A DNA stretch of 8,256 nt from Nitrospira lenta (lineage in GTDB: Bacteria; Nitrospirota; Nitrospiria; Nitrospirales; Nitrospiraceae), in NCBI GenBank assembly GCA_945906715.1, contig CAMDRK010000105.1, forward strand, positions 1 through 8,256, written 5' to 3'. This document shows positions 1 through 6,132 of this stretch, in pieces. The stretch's first letter is position 1. Each line of letters opens with the position of its first letter. The notes beneath the pieces are model-generated. The model saw only the letters and a program-made list of their open reading frames with translations, was not told where the DNA came from and ran no database searches. A program made the position numbers and the translations under genes.

Positions 1-80
1 CCTGCGGGCACCAGCTCCTGTACGGACGGAGGGAGCAACACCAACTGATCGACAGCCCAGGATTTGAATGTTTTAGCCAT
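1..80 (-). CDS. IS1182-like transposase, N-terminal fragment (cut by window edge)
   Basis: The minus strand opens with ATG at 80 and reads MAKTFKSWAVDQLVLLPPSV followed by QELVPAG before the window ends, so only about 26 residues are visible. The sequence LLPPSVQELVP is typical of the extreme N-terminus of IS1182-family (DDE) transposases, which begin with a short 'LPPS..(D/E)hVP.dHLa.fi' stretch. No catalytic residue is in view, so it cannot be judged whether the gene is intact. The Shine-Dalgarno is weak (CTAGG upstream). It is transcribed away from the phosphodiesterase-like gene. The family call rests on this short motif from memory and no other feature contradicts it. Confidence 0.7.
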   Translation of the reverse strand, partial: MAKTFKSWAVDQLVLLPPSVQELVPA

Positions 81-144
81 GCGCCTAGAAACCACAGTGC
101 GCGCTGGCTGTCCAGTCCAAAATGCACATTACTCGGACAGGCTC
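81..144. mobile_element. Presumed terminal region of the IS1182-like insertion sequence
   Basis: This short non-coding stretch lies between the transposase start and the stop codon of the neighbouring gene. On the minus strand it begins GAGCCTGTCCGAGTAATG, which looks like an IS terminus, and it abuts the TAG stop at 145-147. The partner inverted repeat lies outside the window, so the exact IS end and any target duplication cannot be fixed. Confidence 0.4.
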
Positions 145-933
145 CTAGATCGTGAGCGTGCGGTCCTCCTCAAGGACCGTTAACCTGGGGATATGTAATT
201 CATGAAGCTCATGCAGAATCTGATCTTTGTATGCCGGCTTCAGATGGTAGGCATAGACCGAGATATCGGCTCGATCGAGTTTCCTGAGTTCTTGGGCGAG
301 CAAAGCCGGTGTGAGGTGTTTGCTCATGCGGGCGAGGTCACTCATGGAATTTGGAAAGGAGCATTCGATAAAGGCGGCTTTAAGGTGAGGAATGTGTTTC
401 GCTTCGTGCCACAGTTCATCGGTGGAGTAGGTATCTCCGCTATAGACAAATGCAGAAGCACGATCTTGCACGATAAATCCTGTCGTGGGAACGGTGTGAT
501 TTACGAGGATAGGCGTGATATCGATTCCTGAGAACGAGTACACATGTCCAGGTTTCAGATAGGACGACGCAAGCGTGGGACGTTCCGGTGTAGGGATGCT
601 GAAAAAATCAGGATACACATCCGTATTGAAGATGTGACGTTGCAGTCCATGGATCACTTCAGGGATAGCCGCCACAACAATCGGGGCGCTCACCTGCTCG
701 CTCAGATTGTCGGCTAGCATGGGCAGCCCTTTAATATGATCGAAATGAAGGTGTGAAAGAACAATATGGCGGATCTGCGCCTGCTCACTCAGTGAGAGCT
801 TACTTGCCACAGTCCCGGCGTCAAGAAGGAGAGTCTCGTTCAGCAAAAAGCTACACGTACTACATCTATGAGGCCCAGTGGCAGGTTGCAGAACGGCATC
901 GGAGCCATGGCATCCAAGAATTCTAATATCCAT
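145..933 (-). CDS. MBL-fold metallohydrolase, class II cyclic-nucleotide phosphodiesterase-like
   Basis: This is a complete 262-residue metallo-beta-lactamase-fold enzyme. Visible metal-binding positions are the HLHFDH motif (H61, H63, D65, H66), H146 in LVNHTVP, D167 in YSGDT, and H230 in AYHLKP. The SHLHFDHIKGLP block, the FIECSFPN segment (190-195 region) and the late HLKP are the pattern of class II cyclic-nucleotide phosphodiesterases, which hydrolyse 3',5'-cAMP or cGMP; other substrates remain possible for this broad fold. No signal peptide or membrane segment is seen, so it is probably cytoplasmic. A CSTC pair (C24, C27) sits before the first LLLDAG strand and could bind metal or be redox-active. 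The ATG at 933 is preceded by GGCGGAG about 8 nt upstream. The gene is divergent from RR1, with a long repeat-rich spacer. Its stop codon touches the presumed IS end, but its length is normal for the family, so it is probably not truncated. Confidence 0.82.
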   Translation of the reverse strand: MDIRILGCHGSDAVLQPATGPHRCSTCSFLLNETLLLDAGTVASKLSLSEQAQIRHIVLSHLHFDHIKGLPMLADNLSEQVSAPIVVAAIPEVIHGLQRHIFNTDVYPDFFSIPTPERPTLASSYLKPGHVYSFSGIDITPILVNHTVPTTGFIVQDRASAFVYSGDTYSTDELWHEAKHIPHLKAAFIECSFPNSMSDLARMSKHLTPALLAQELRKLDRADISVYAYHLKPAYKDQILHELHELHIPRLTVLEEDRTLTI

Positions 934-960
934 GCTGTAGGCTCCGCCGGCCGGACTTGT

Positions 961-1083
961 TCATCTGGTTTGTTTGGTTTGTCTTGTGTATTTGGTTGAA
1001 CCAGACTAACCGGATCGACAAGATGTACCAAATCAACCAGATAAACAAGACAAACCAGATAGACCAGATCAACCAGACAGACC
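961..1083. repeat. CTGGTT 9-nt-unit inverted repeat with a 34-bp stem
   Basis: The left arm at 965-998 is built of 9-nt units (TCTGGTTTG, TTTGGTTTG and variants). The right arm at 1034-1067 is its reverse complement. Over 34 positions there are 29 Watson-Crick pairs, 4 positions that become G-U pairs in plus-strand RNA, and 1 mismatch, with a 35-nt loop. Further CCAGA units continue to about 1083. It begins about 28 nt upstream of the phosphodiesterase-like start codon. Confidence 0.85.
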
Positions 1084-1148
1084 GGGCTTGTTTTAATGGG
1101 TTCAATGTACTGGGCCGCGTGAGTACTGGGCCGCGTGATCGGAGTGAA

Positions 1149-1184
1149 TAGACTCAAACGAGGGGGGCGCCTATTTGAGGGGAT
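1149..1184 (+). promoter_or_regulatory. Decayed copy (A) of the 36-nt G/C-run element
   Basis: The right part reads CTCAAACGAGGGGGG, then CTATTTGAGGGGAT, which matches the intact copies at 6318 and 6975 except for a few substitutions and a one-base shift; the leading ATCCCC is lost. It lies 223 nt upstream of the RR1 start. The role is unknown; an operator is the simplest guess. Confidence 0.45.
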
Positions 1185-1266
1185 AGTAGAGAGGGAGATG
1201 GAGGCGTACATCATCCGTACAACATGTGAAGGCAGTGGACTTGCCTCATGAAGGGCGATATCTAAC

Positions 1267-1281
1267 AGGCTGCGGAAAAAC
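1267..1281 (+). repeat. AGGCTGCGGAAAAAC box, left copy
   Basis: This 15-nt box is exactly reverse-complementary to the sequence at 6263-6277. Both copies stand at the outer side of a CTGGTT palindrome, so together they bracket the two signalling modules. Confidence 0.75.
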
Positions 1282-1304
1282 TATTGTGACACGCAAGACC
1301 AATT

Positions 1305-1361
1305 GATCTGGTTCATCTGGTTAGTCTGGTTCAACCAGACTAACCAGATAGACTAACCAGA
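1305..1361. repeat. CTGGTT palindrome upstream of RR1
   Basis: CTGGTTAGTCTGGTT (1317-1331) is followed by a single C and then its exact reverse complement AACCAGACTAACCAG (1333-1347). The pairing continues for two more base pairs (1315-1316 with 1348-1349), and an outer CTGGTT (1308-1313) can pair with AACCAG (1355-1360). The unit is again 9 nt (ATCTGGTTC, ATCTGGTTA, GTCTGGTTC). It ends about 46 nt before the RR1 start. No U-tract follows, so a classical terminator is unlikely. Confidence 0.85.
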
Positions 1362-1407
1362 CCATACAGTGAGCGATCATTTCACAGTTGATGCTGAGAG
1401 GATGAGC

Positions 1408-1812
1408 ATGGTGACGAGTATGTTAAAGGGGAGAGTGTTTATCGTCGATGACGAAGAGCATGTCAGGAAAACAGTGAGCCTCGCGCTGAAACAAGGTGGC
1501 TACGACGTGCTTGAAGCCGCTGACGGCGAAGAAGCCATTGCCACGATCCAATCCTATCCCACGGGTTTTCCCGTCCATGCCATCATCTGCGACATGGATT
1601 TGCCAAAGGTGAACGGAAAGGATCTCATCGCATTCATCCGAGCGACGCTTCCGTCGGTGCCTGTCATCGTGCTGACGGGACATCCCGATGTTCAGTCAGC
1701 GGCTTCACTGTTCAAGCAAGGTGTGGTGGACTATCTCATCAAGCCGTCTCAGGCACAAACGTTGTTGGATGCCGTCAGGCGGGCGATCGGAGAGCAAGCG
1801 GTGTTTGAGTAG
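1408..1812 (+). CDS. Single-domain response regulator RR1 (receiver only)
   Basis: This 134-residue protein is a CheY-like receiver with no output domain. The acidic pair is D14/D15 (FIVDDEE), the phospho-acceptor is D62 (CDMDLP), the switch threonine is in VIVLTG and the conserved lysine is in YLIKPS. The start at 1408 is chosen because AGAGGA (1397-1402) lies 5 nt upstream. A GTG at 1369 would add 13 residues outside the fold, and an ATG at 1420 gives MLKGRV, which lines up with the starts of RR2 and RR3. It faces kinase HK1 across 174 bp and is its likely partner. With no DNA-binding domain it should signal by protein contact or pass phosphate on. It is more divergent from RR2 and RR3 than they are from each other, so it was probably not part of the last duplication. 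Confidence 0.9.
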   Translation: MVTSMLKGRVFIVDDEEHVRKTVSLALKQGGYDVLEAADGEEAIATIQSYPTGFPVHAIICDMDLPKVNGKDLIAFIRATLPSVPVIVLTGHPDVQSAASLFKQGVVDYLIKPSQAQTLLDAVRRAIGEQAVFE

Positions 1813-1986
1813 GACTCCGTGTCGATCGTGAAAGGTGAAACGGTACACGTGAAACGTCCGAATGAATCCGAAAACGAATGACGCGTCACGCGCAAGACCA
1901 CCGGATCGGCCTGTCTGTGTGCGAACCCACTTGCAGCTCCGCGGATGACCCGCGTTTCGCGTTTCACGAATAACGTTTCACGGTTC
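1813..1986. other. Convergent 3' region of RR1 and HK1 with CGTGAAACG inverted repeats
   Basis: The segment holds GTGAAAGG and CGTGAAACGT (1848-1857), whose reverse complement ACGTTTCACG lies at 1973-1982, and another CGTTTCACG at 1960-1968. A perfect 10-nt palindrome TGACGCGTCA is at 1879-1888. These could fold the 3' ends of both transcripts, but there is no U-tract, so an intrinsic terminator is not supported. Confidence 0.55.
1963..1982. repeat. 20-nt repeat at the HK1 3' end
   Basis: TTCACGAATAACGTTTCACG is identical to 4769-4788. Both copies lie exactly 4 nt from the stop codon of their kinase gene. Confidence 0.85.
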
Positions 1987-3315
1987 CTAGGAGCGAGCCG
2001 ACTCTCCTGGCACCTGAGGCAGTCGGATGTGTATCTTCGTCCCAACTCCCAGTTCACTTTCAACCCAGATCGTTCCCCCGTGAGCATCGACGATGTCCTT
2101 CACGATTTTCATGCCGAGTCCTGTCCCGCCTGGCTTTGTACTGATGGCGCGTTTAGTGAAGAGCCGGTCTCTTACGTCCGGCGGCATTCCCCCACCCGTA
2201 TCGACGACCGACACCACAATCGCGCCTTCAGACGTAGGAAGTTGTCCGCACACGGTCACGGAGCCGCCAGCGGACACTTCAGGGATCGCGTTATTGATCA
2301 AATTATAGAACGCACTGTAGAGTCGTCGCTGGTCGGCCACGATCAACGGGAGTAACTCCAAGTTCTCGGTGCGTAGTCGGACCTGTTTTTCCTGGGCAAG
2401 AATCCCCAGAGAGCGAAACACGCTGCTGACGACGCCGGCCATTTCGCATGCGGAAAAATCAAGCGGGGTGCTCAGCTCTTTAACTGCGTCCGCGATTTCC
2501 CCGACGCGATCGTGAATCCGATGCGCGTCGTCCTTCAGCATCTGAATGACTTCGTTGCAGAGTTTGCGGCTGGCATGGGCTCGTTGGGTTTCAATCTCGG
2601 GCATACGATCCAGCATCTCGTTGATTTCCGTCTGTAGGATTCCTGCGCCGCAGACAATTGGCATGAGGAGATTTTTGATGTCGTGGGTAATGTTGCCCAT
2701 CAATCGTGCGACCTCGGCAAGCTTGGCGGCTTCCACCAATCGAGTATGCTCAATCGCGACAGCGGCGAGTGACGAGATAATGGTGAGAATAGCCATGTCG
2801 TCTCGGTCGAGGAATTTCCCCCCGCGCTTGTTCATGACTTGAATGACACCGATGGGGTCACCCTCCCAACGCTTGAGGGGAATCGTGATCATGTCATGAG
2901 TAATGGCGCCGGTCGTTTCATCGACTTTTTTAAAGTGGCGCTGATCGGTTTGTGCGTCAGGGACGATTTCAGGAATTCCCGTCCGAAATACCGTTCCAGC
3001 GATGCCCTCATCCCAGGGCAGGACTGTACCCGAAGGCACAGGTTGTTGACCGATGGAGTGATAAAAGACAAGGGAGCGATTGTCGGGGTCGGCCAGCAGC
3101 ACGGAGCCATTTTCCGCATTTACGACGTCCAGTGCGATATTCAGCCCCTGCTCCAGCAGGTCTTGGAGTGTGATGTGTTGAGAAAAGACCTCCGACATTC
3201 TCCGCGCAGCAGCAAGCTCCCTTTCTCGTCTAGCAAGAAGCTGCGTAAGCGCTTCGTGCGCTTCGGGTGTGGGTAATTGATGGGATGTGGTGTCGGAGAG
3301 TTGTGAAGTCGTCAT
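1987..3315 (-). CDS. Cytoplasmic GAF-domain sensor histidine kinase HK1
   Basis: The 442-residue protein has a helical N-terminus (to about 40), a GAF sensor domain (about 44-190), a dimerisation/phospho-transfer region with H211 in NITHDIKNLL, and an ATPase domain (about 290-435). ATPase motifs are N-box NLINNA (N342 as Mg ligand), G1 DTGGGM (D372), F-box RLF and G2 GGTGLGMKIV (396-405). No transmembrane segment or signal peptide is seen, so it senses a cytoplasmic cue. The H-box is of the NtrB/NtrY 'HxhKN' kind. The start at 3315 is chosen because it begins MTTS, at the same distance from the GAF domain as MTQP in HK2; an ATG at 3351 and a GTG at 3360 are possible, and none has a strong Shine-Dalgarno. 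It is convergent with RR1 and divergent from RR2. The ligand is unknown. Confidence 0.9.
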   Translation of the reverse strand: MTTSQLSDTTSHQLPTPEAHEALTQLLARRERELAAARRMSEVFSQHITLQDLLEQGLNIALDVVNAENGSVLLADPDNRSLVFYHSIGQQPVPSGTVLPWDEGIAGTVFRTGIPEIVPDAQTDQRHFKKVDETTGAITHDMITIPLKRWEGDPIGVIQVMNKRGGKFLDRDDMAILTIISSLAAVAIEHTRLVEAAKLAEVARLMGNITHDIKNLLMPIVCGAGILQTEINEMLDRMPEIETQRAHASRKLCNEVIQMLKDDAHRIHDRVGEIADAVKELSTPLDFSACEMAGVVSSVFRSLGILAQEKQVRLRTENLELLPLIVADQRRLYSAFYNLINNAIPEVSAGGSVTVCGQLPTSEGAIVVSVVDTGGGMPPDVRDRLFTKRAISTKPGGTGLGMKIVKDIVDAHGGTIWVESELGVGTKIHIRLPQVPGESARS

Positions 3316-3436
3316 GTCGAGCCGTTTCCCAGGCGAGTTAGAGGTGTTCATAAACAGCACGGCAACGGCTGAGGAATCTCAACCGTCTGGTTCTGATATA
3401 CCCTGGGGATTATCTCCCATCAGGATCACCAACGTA

Positions 3437-3472
3437 ATCCCCCCAACTGGATATCCCCTCATCTGAGGGGAT
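3437..3472 (+). promoter_or_regulatory. 36-nt G/C-run element, copy B, with a 13-bp hairpin
   Basis: It starts ATCCCC and ends CTCATCTGAGGGGAT, a 14-of-15 match to the ends of the copies at 6318 and 6975. It includes a perfect 13-bp palindrome GGATATCCCCTCA, loop TC, TGAGGGGATATCC at 3449-3476. Because it is near-palindromic, it also matches the other copies when read on the minus strand, so its orientation is ambiguous. It lies between HK1 and RR2, 177 nt before the RR2 start. Confidence 0.6.
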
Positions 3473-3533
3473 ATCCCTTGATCTTTATTCCGTATACCAG
3501 TACCGTGACCATCCAGTGCGGGAGCATCTGGTC

Positions 3534-3590
3534 GATCTGGCTGGCCTGGTGTAACCAAAAAAAATGAGACAGACCACACAGGCCAGATAC
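3534..3590. repeat. Degenerate CTGG palindrome upstream of RR2
   Basis: CTGGCCTG (3541-3548) pairs with CAGGCCAG (3579-3586) across a 30-nt loop containing an A-run. Flanking CATCTGGTCGATCTGG units are recognisable relatives of the CTGGTT repeats elsewhere. It ends about 60 nt before the RR2 start. Confidence 0.55.
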
Positions 3591-3649
3591 ACAAGAGGTA
3601 TCTGCGAGAGAACGCGAAGGGCCTAACCTAGAAAAGGAGGACGGACACT

Positions 3650-4036
3650 ATGAGCAACGGGAGGGTGCTGGTCGTGGACGATGAGGCGGACGTGAGAAAG
3701 TCCGTGCGGCTTATTTTGGCGAAGGCAGGGTACGATGTGGACGAAGCCGAAGATCCAGAAGCGGGAGTCGTCACGGTGAAATCGGGAGCGAATAAGCTGC
3801 CGCTGAGCGCAATTATTACCGATCTCAATATGCCGACGATCAACGAGATTATCGTGATCCCCTATTTGCATTCCCAGTTCCCGTCGTGTCCGATCATCGT
3901 GCTGAGCGGATCAAAAATGCTGGCCAGATCCGCCAAACTGTTTAAAGACCTCGGTATAGAATTCCTCGCGAAACCGGTTCATCAAGAGCAGTTATTGGGG
4001 GCGCTGAACAGAGCCGTCAACAAGGGCGGATCGTGA
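3650..4036 (+). CDS. Single-domain response regulator RR2 (diverged receiver)
   Basis: This 128-residue receiver-only protein has acidic pair D10/D11, phospho-acceptor D58 (TDLNMP), switch residue S86 (VLSGS) and K108 (LAKPVH). The start is secure: AAGGAGG (3634-3640) lies 9 nt upstream, the best ribosome-binding site in the window. It lines up residue for residue with RR3 up to K108. Odd points are that the glycine normally following the MPxxx stretch is absent (MPTINEII, E66 where RR3 has G66), and P36 replaces the usual glycine of the A.DGEEA stretch. The phosphorylation residues themselves are kept, so it should still accept phosphate, but its partner surface or loop dynamics may have changed. 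It lies 232 bp upstream of RR3 on the same strand. Which kinase it serves, HK1 (divergent) or HK2 (downstream, convergent), is not shown by the sequence. Confidence 0.9.
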   Translation: MSNGRVLVVDDEADVRKSVRLILAKAGYDVDEAEDPEAGVVTVKSGANKLPLSAIITDLNMPTINEIIVIPYLHSQFPSCPIIVLSGSKMLARSAKLFKDLGIEFLAKPVHQEQLLGALNRAVNKGGS

Positions 4037-4268
4037 GACAAGGTTCACGCTGAGGCTGACGACAGGCTGAAGTGTTCGGAACCCCGAACTTCGAACGTGA
4101 GATCGCGCCGTTCTCGCGTGTCTTGCGCTTCACGCGGCAGGGTCCATGGCCGTCTGGAGCGGTATGACCACGGCGACTCTCTCCGCCCCAGGATCGGCAA
4201 GTAATCCTGACTGAAGGGATAGGCACAATGCGGGTTAAAGGCCTGCCGGAAAAGGGGAAATGGACGTT
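4037..4268. other. Spacer between RR2 and RR3 with small hairpins
   Basis: There is no gene in these 232 bp. GTTCGG-AACC-CCGAAC (4074-4089) is a perfect 6-bp hairpin and CGCGTG/CACGCG (4115-4120 with 4131-4136) is another; neither has a U-tract. CTGAGGCTGA-type strings resemble those after RR3. The last 35 bp resemble the RR2 leader, as expected for a tandem duplication. Confidence 0.55.
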
Positions 4269-4685
4269 ATGAGTGAAGGGCGAGTGCTTGTTGTGGATGA
4301 CGATCCGGAGATACGAAGATCCGTGCGCCTCATCTTAACGAAGGCAGGGTACGACGTCATCGAAGCAGAAGATGGAGAAGCGGGAATCGCCACGGTGAAA
4401 TCGGGAGACAATCCGCTGACGGTACACGCGATTATTTGCGATCTCAATATGCCGAAGATGAGTGGGATGGAAGCGATCCCCCATTTTCGCTCCCAGTTCC
4501 CATCGTGCCCCGTCATTGTGATGACTGGCGGAGGAACGGTGGAGAAAGTCACGGCGCTGTTTAGGCAAGGCGTGGTGGAATTCCTCGTGAAACCGTTTGA
4601 TCAAGCGCGGTTATTGGGAGCCGTGAAGAAGGCTGTCAACGAGAGTAAATCGAGAGACAACGTTCCGACAGGTTCGGAAGGTTAA
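4269..4685 (+). CDS. Single-domain response regulator RR3 (receiver only)
   Basis: This 138-residue CheY-like receiver has D10/D11 (VVDDDPE), phospho-acceptor D58 (CDLNMP), switch T86 (VMTGG) and K108 (LVKPFD), all at the same numbers as in RR2. It keeps the canonical G66 and G36, so it looks like the functional, conserved copy of the pair. A hydrophilic tail (SKSRDNVPTGSEG) follows the last helix; no output domain is present. The start at 4269 (MSEGRV) is chosen because it matches MSNGRV of RR2; AAAAGGGG (4250-4257) is 11 nt upstream. An ATG at 4260 would add three residues but sits only 2 nt from that ribosome site. It converges on kinase HK2, which ends 107 bp away, and is the likeliest partner of that kinase. 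Confidence 0.9.
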   Translation: MSEGRVLVVDDDPEIRRSVRLILTKAGYDVIEAEDGEAGIATVKSGDNPLTVHAIICDLNMPKMSGMEAIPHFRSQFPSCPVIVMTGGGTVEKVTALFRQGVVEFLVKPFDQARLLGAVKKAVNESKSRDNVPTGSEG

Positions 4686-4690
4686 GGCTG

Positions 4691-4788
4691 AGGTTGAGGC
4701 TGATAACAACAGCTCAGATACGCGCTCAACCTTGACCGCGACCGTACATGTCTCATGGCGTCCTGCGCTTCACGAATAACGTTTCACG
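4691..4788. repeat. Convergent 3' region of RR3 and HK2: 8-bp inverted repeat and 20-nt repeat
   Basis: AGGTTGAG (4691-4698) pairs with CTCAACCT (4725-4732). TTCACGAATAACGTTTCACG (4769-4788) is identical to 1963-1982 and, like that copy, ends 4 nt from the kinase stop codon. No U-tract supports an intrinsic terminator. Confidence 0.75.
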
Positions 4789-4792
4789 CGAA

Positions 4793-6118
4793 CTACAAAT
4801 GCCTGATTGTGGGATCGAGCGGAAACCGGAGATGGAATGTCGTGCCCACACCCGGCTCGCTTTCCACCCAGATCTTCCCTTTGTGCGCGTCCACCACGTC
4901 CTTGACGATTTTTGTACCGAGTCCAGTGCCGCCCTTCTTGGTGCTGATTGCCTTCGCTGAAAAGAGACGGTCTCGAATCTCGGGAAGCATCCCGCGCCCG
5001 GTGTCCGTCACAGCCAGCGCAAGACCCCCCGTGTCCTGATCGAGATGCCCCCGCACGGTGATCGAGCCTCCTGGCGGCGTTTCCGGAATGGCGTTATTGA
5101 TGAGATTGTAAAAGGCGTTGTAGAGCCTCCGCTCGTCGGCCAGGAATTCCGGCAACGATTCAAGCCCATCGGTTCGCAAGGTAATCTGCTTGTCCCGAGC
5201 CACCCCTTGCAGTGAGTGAAACACTTCGAGGATGACCAGCCCAACTTTGCAGAGCGCAAAATCGGGAGGCGCACTCAACCCTTTGACACAGTCGGCCATT
5301 TCCTTGACGCGATCATGGAGCCGCCGGATACCGTTCTGTGCCATCTCACCGGCTTCATCGCAGAGATCCTTGTTGACATTCTTCTCGCGCAGCTCAGCCG
5401 TGCTCATCTTGCCGAATAGCTCATTGACTTCGTCCCTCAGCAATTCCATGCCGGTGCACACGGGGGTCAAGAGATTTTTCAGGTCATGGCCGATGTTGCC
5501 GAGCAGCGTCACCACTTCAGCTTTCTTGGCATCCTCGAATTGCTTGGCCTGCTGAATGGCCAGTGCAGCAAATGCAGAAATGATCGTGAGGAGTCTGAGG
5601 TCATGGTTCGTGAACGGCCCCTCGCGTTTGTTCAACGCGTTCAAGACGCCGATCGGCTCGCTTCTCCAGCGCCGGAGCGGCACAGTGATCATGCCGTGAG
5701 TGACAAAGCCCGTCGTCTGATCGATGGAGTGAAGATGGGTTGTGTCCTGGTTGACCTGGTTCGTAATCCGGGCCTCCCCGGATTGGAAGACGGCGCCGGA
5801 AATGCCTGTGTCCCACGCAATGCCCGTTCCTCGGGGGACAGGCTTGTCGCCGATCGAATACTGAAAGATCAGCGATTCTTTCTCCGGGTCTGCAAGCAGA
5901 ATGGAGCCTGCTTCGGCCCCCACTTCATCAAGCGCGATATGAAGGGTCGTTTCCACGAGTTCGTCCAGATCTAACGACTGAAACAGGGCCTGGCTGATCC
6001 GTTCGACCGCTTCGATCTCAGTCTTGTAGTGGAGAAGGTCTGGAGCATCAGCCTTGCTCAATTGAATGAAGCCGGCGCCTGGCTGGTTCTTCGCGTCAGG
6101 GGAGGGGGGCTGCGTCAT
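4793..6118 (-). CDS. Cytoplasmic GAF-domain sensor histidine kinase HK2 (paralogue of HK1)
   Basis: The 441-residue protein has the same plan as HK1: a variable N-terminus, GAF domain (about 45-190), H211 in NIGHDLKNLL, N-box NLINNA (N342), G1 DTGRGM (D372), F-box RLF and G2 GGTGLGTKIV (396-405). Relative to HK1 there are only two compensating one-residue shifts in the GAF half, and no gap from about residue 173 to the end. No membrane segment is seen. The start at 6118 (MTQPPSP) has AGGA 8 nt upstream. The frame stays open to 6217, but that extension only translates the 9-nt repeat as Pro-Asp-Lys-like tripeptides, so it is rejected as the start. The gene converges with RR3. Its promoter must lie beyond or within the CTGGTT repeat. 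Confidence 0.9.
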   Translation of the reverse strand: MTQPPSPDAKNQPGAGFIQLSKADAPDLLHYKTEIEAVERISQALFQSLDLDELVETTLHIALDEVGAEAGSILLADPEKESLIFQYSIGDKPVPRGTGIAWDTGISGAVFQSGEARITNQVNQDTTHLHSIDQTTGFVTHGMITVPLRRWRSEPIGVLNALNKREGPFTNHDLRLLTIISAFAALAIQQAKQFEDAKKAEVVTLLGNIGHDLKNLLTPVCTGMELLRDEVNELFGKMSTAELREKNVNKDLCDEAGEMAQNGIRRLHDRVKEMADCVKGLSAPPDFALCKVGLVILEVFHSLQGVARDKQITLRTDGLESLPEFLADERRLYNAFYNLINNAIPETPPGGSITVRGHLDQDTGGLALAVTDTGRGMLPEIRDRLFSAKAISTKKGGTGLGTKIVKDVVDAHKGKIWVESEPGVGTTFHLRFPLDPTIRHL

Positions 6119-6132
6119 CAGCGAGATCCTAA

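Larger units (their letters stand above)
934..1407. other. Divergent intergenic region between the phosphodiesterase-like gene and RR1
   Basis: This 474-bp stretch has no credible gene. It contains the large 9-nt-unit inverted repeat (961-1083), a decayed copy of the 36-nt G/C-run element (1149-1184), one AGGCTGCGGAAAAAC box (1267-1281) and a near-perfect CTGGTT palindrome (1305-1361). It must hold the promoters of both flanking genes, but I found no convincing -35/-10 pair. Confidence 0.7.
3316..3649. other. Divergent intergenic region between HK1 and RR2
   Basis: This 334-bp spacer has no gene. It carries a GGGGATTA/TAATCCCC inverted pair (3405-3412 with 3435-3442), the 36-nt G/C-run element (3437-3472) and a degenerate CTGGCCTG palindrome (3541-3586). 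Both flanking promoters should be here. TTGATC at 3478-3483 is a possible -35 box for RR2, but no good -10 box follows at 17 nt. Confidence 0.65.

Noticed and set aside
161..179. CGGTCCT/AGGACCG hairpin as a terminator
   Set aside because: It lies inside the coding end of the phosphodiesterase-like gene (VLEEDR) and no U-tract follows.
957..1151. Plus-strand 64-residue frame through the same repeat (NQINKTNQIDQINQ)
   Set aside because: Repeat translation with no ribosome site; the 9-nt unit keeps every frame open.
840..1214. Minus-strand 124-residue reading frame with LVYLVCLVYLVDLVHLVD
   Set aside because: It only translates the 9-nt CTGGTT repeat and overlaps the start of the phosphodiesterase-like gene in another frame.
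961..1361. CRISPR-like array in the CTGGTT repeats
   Set aside because: Units are 9 nt, contiguous and degenerate, with no spacers.
1813..1986. Intrinsic bidirectional terminator between RR1 and HK1
   Set aside because: Inverted repeats exist but neither strand shows the required run of T after a stem.
2839..3276. Plus-strand 145-residue frame inside HK1, and similar long frames opposite HK2 and the MBL gene
   Set aside because: They are shadows of well-supported genes on the other strand and show no domain pattern.
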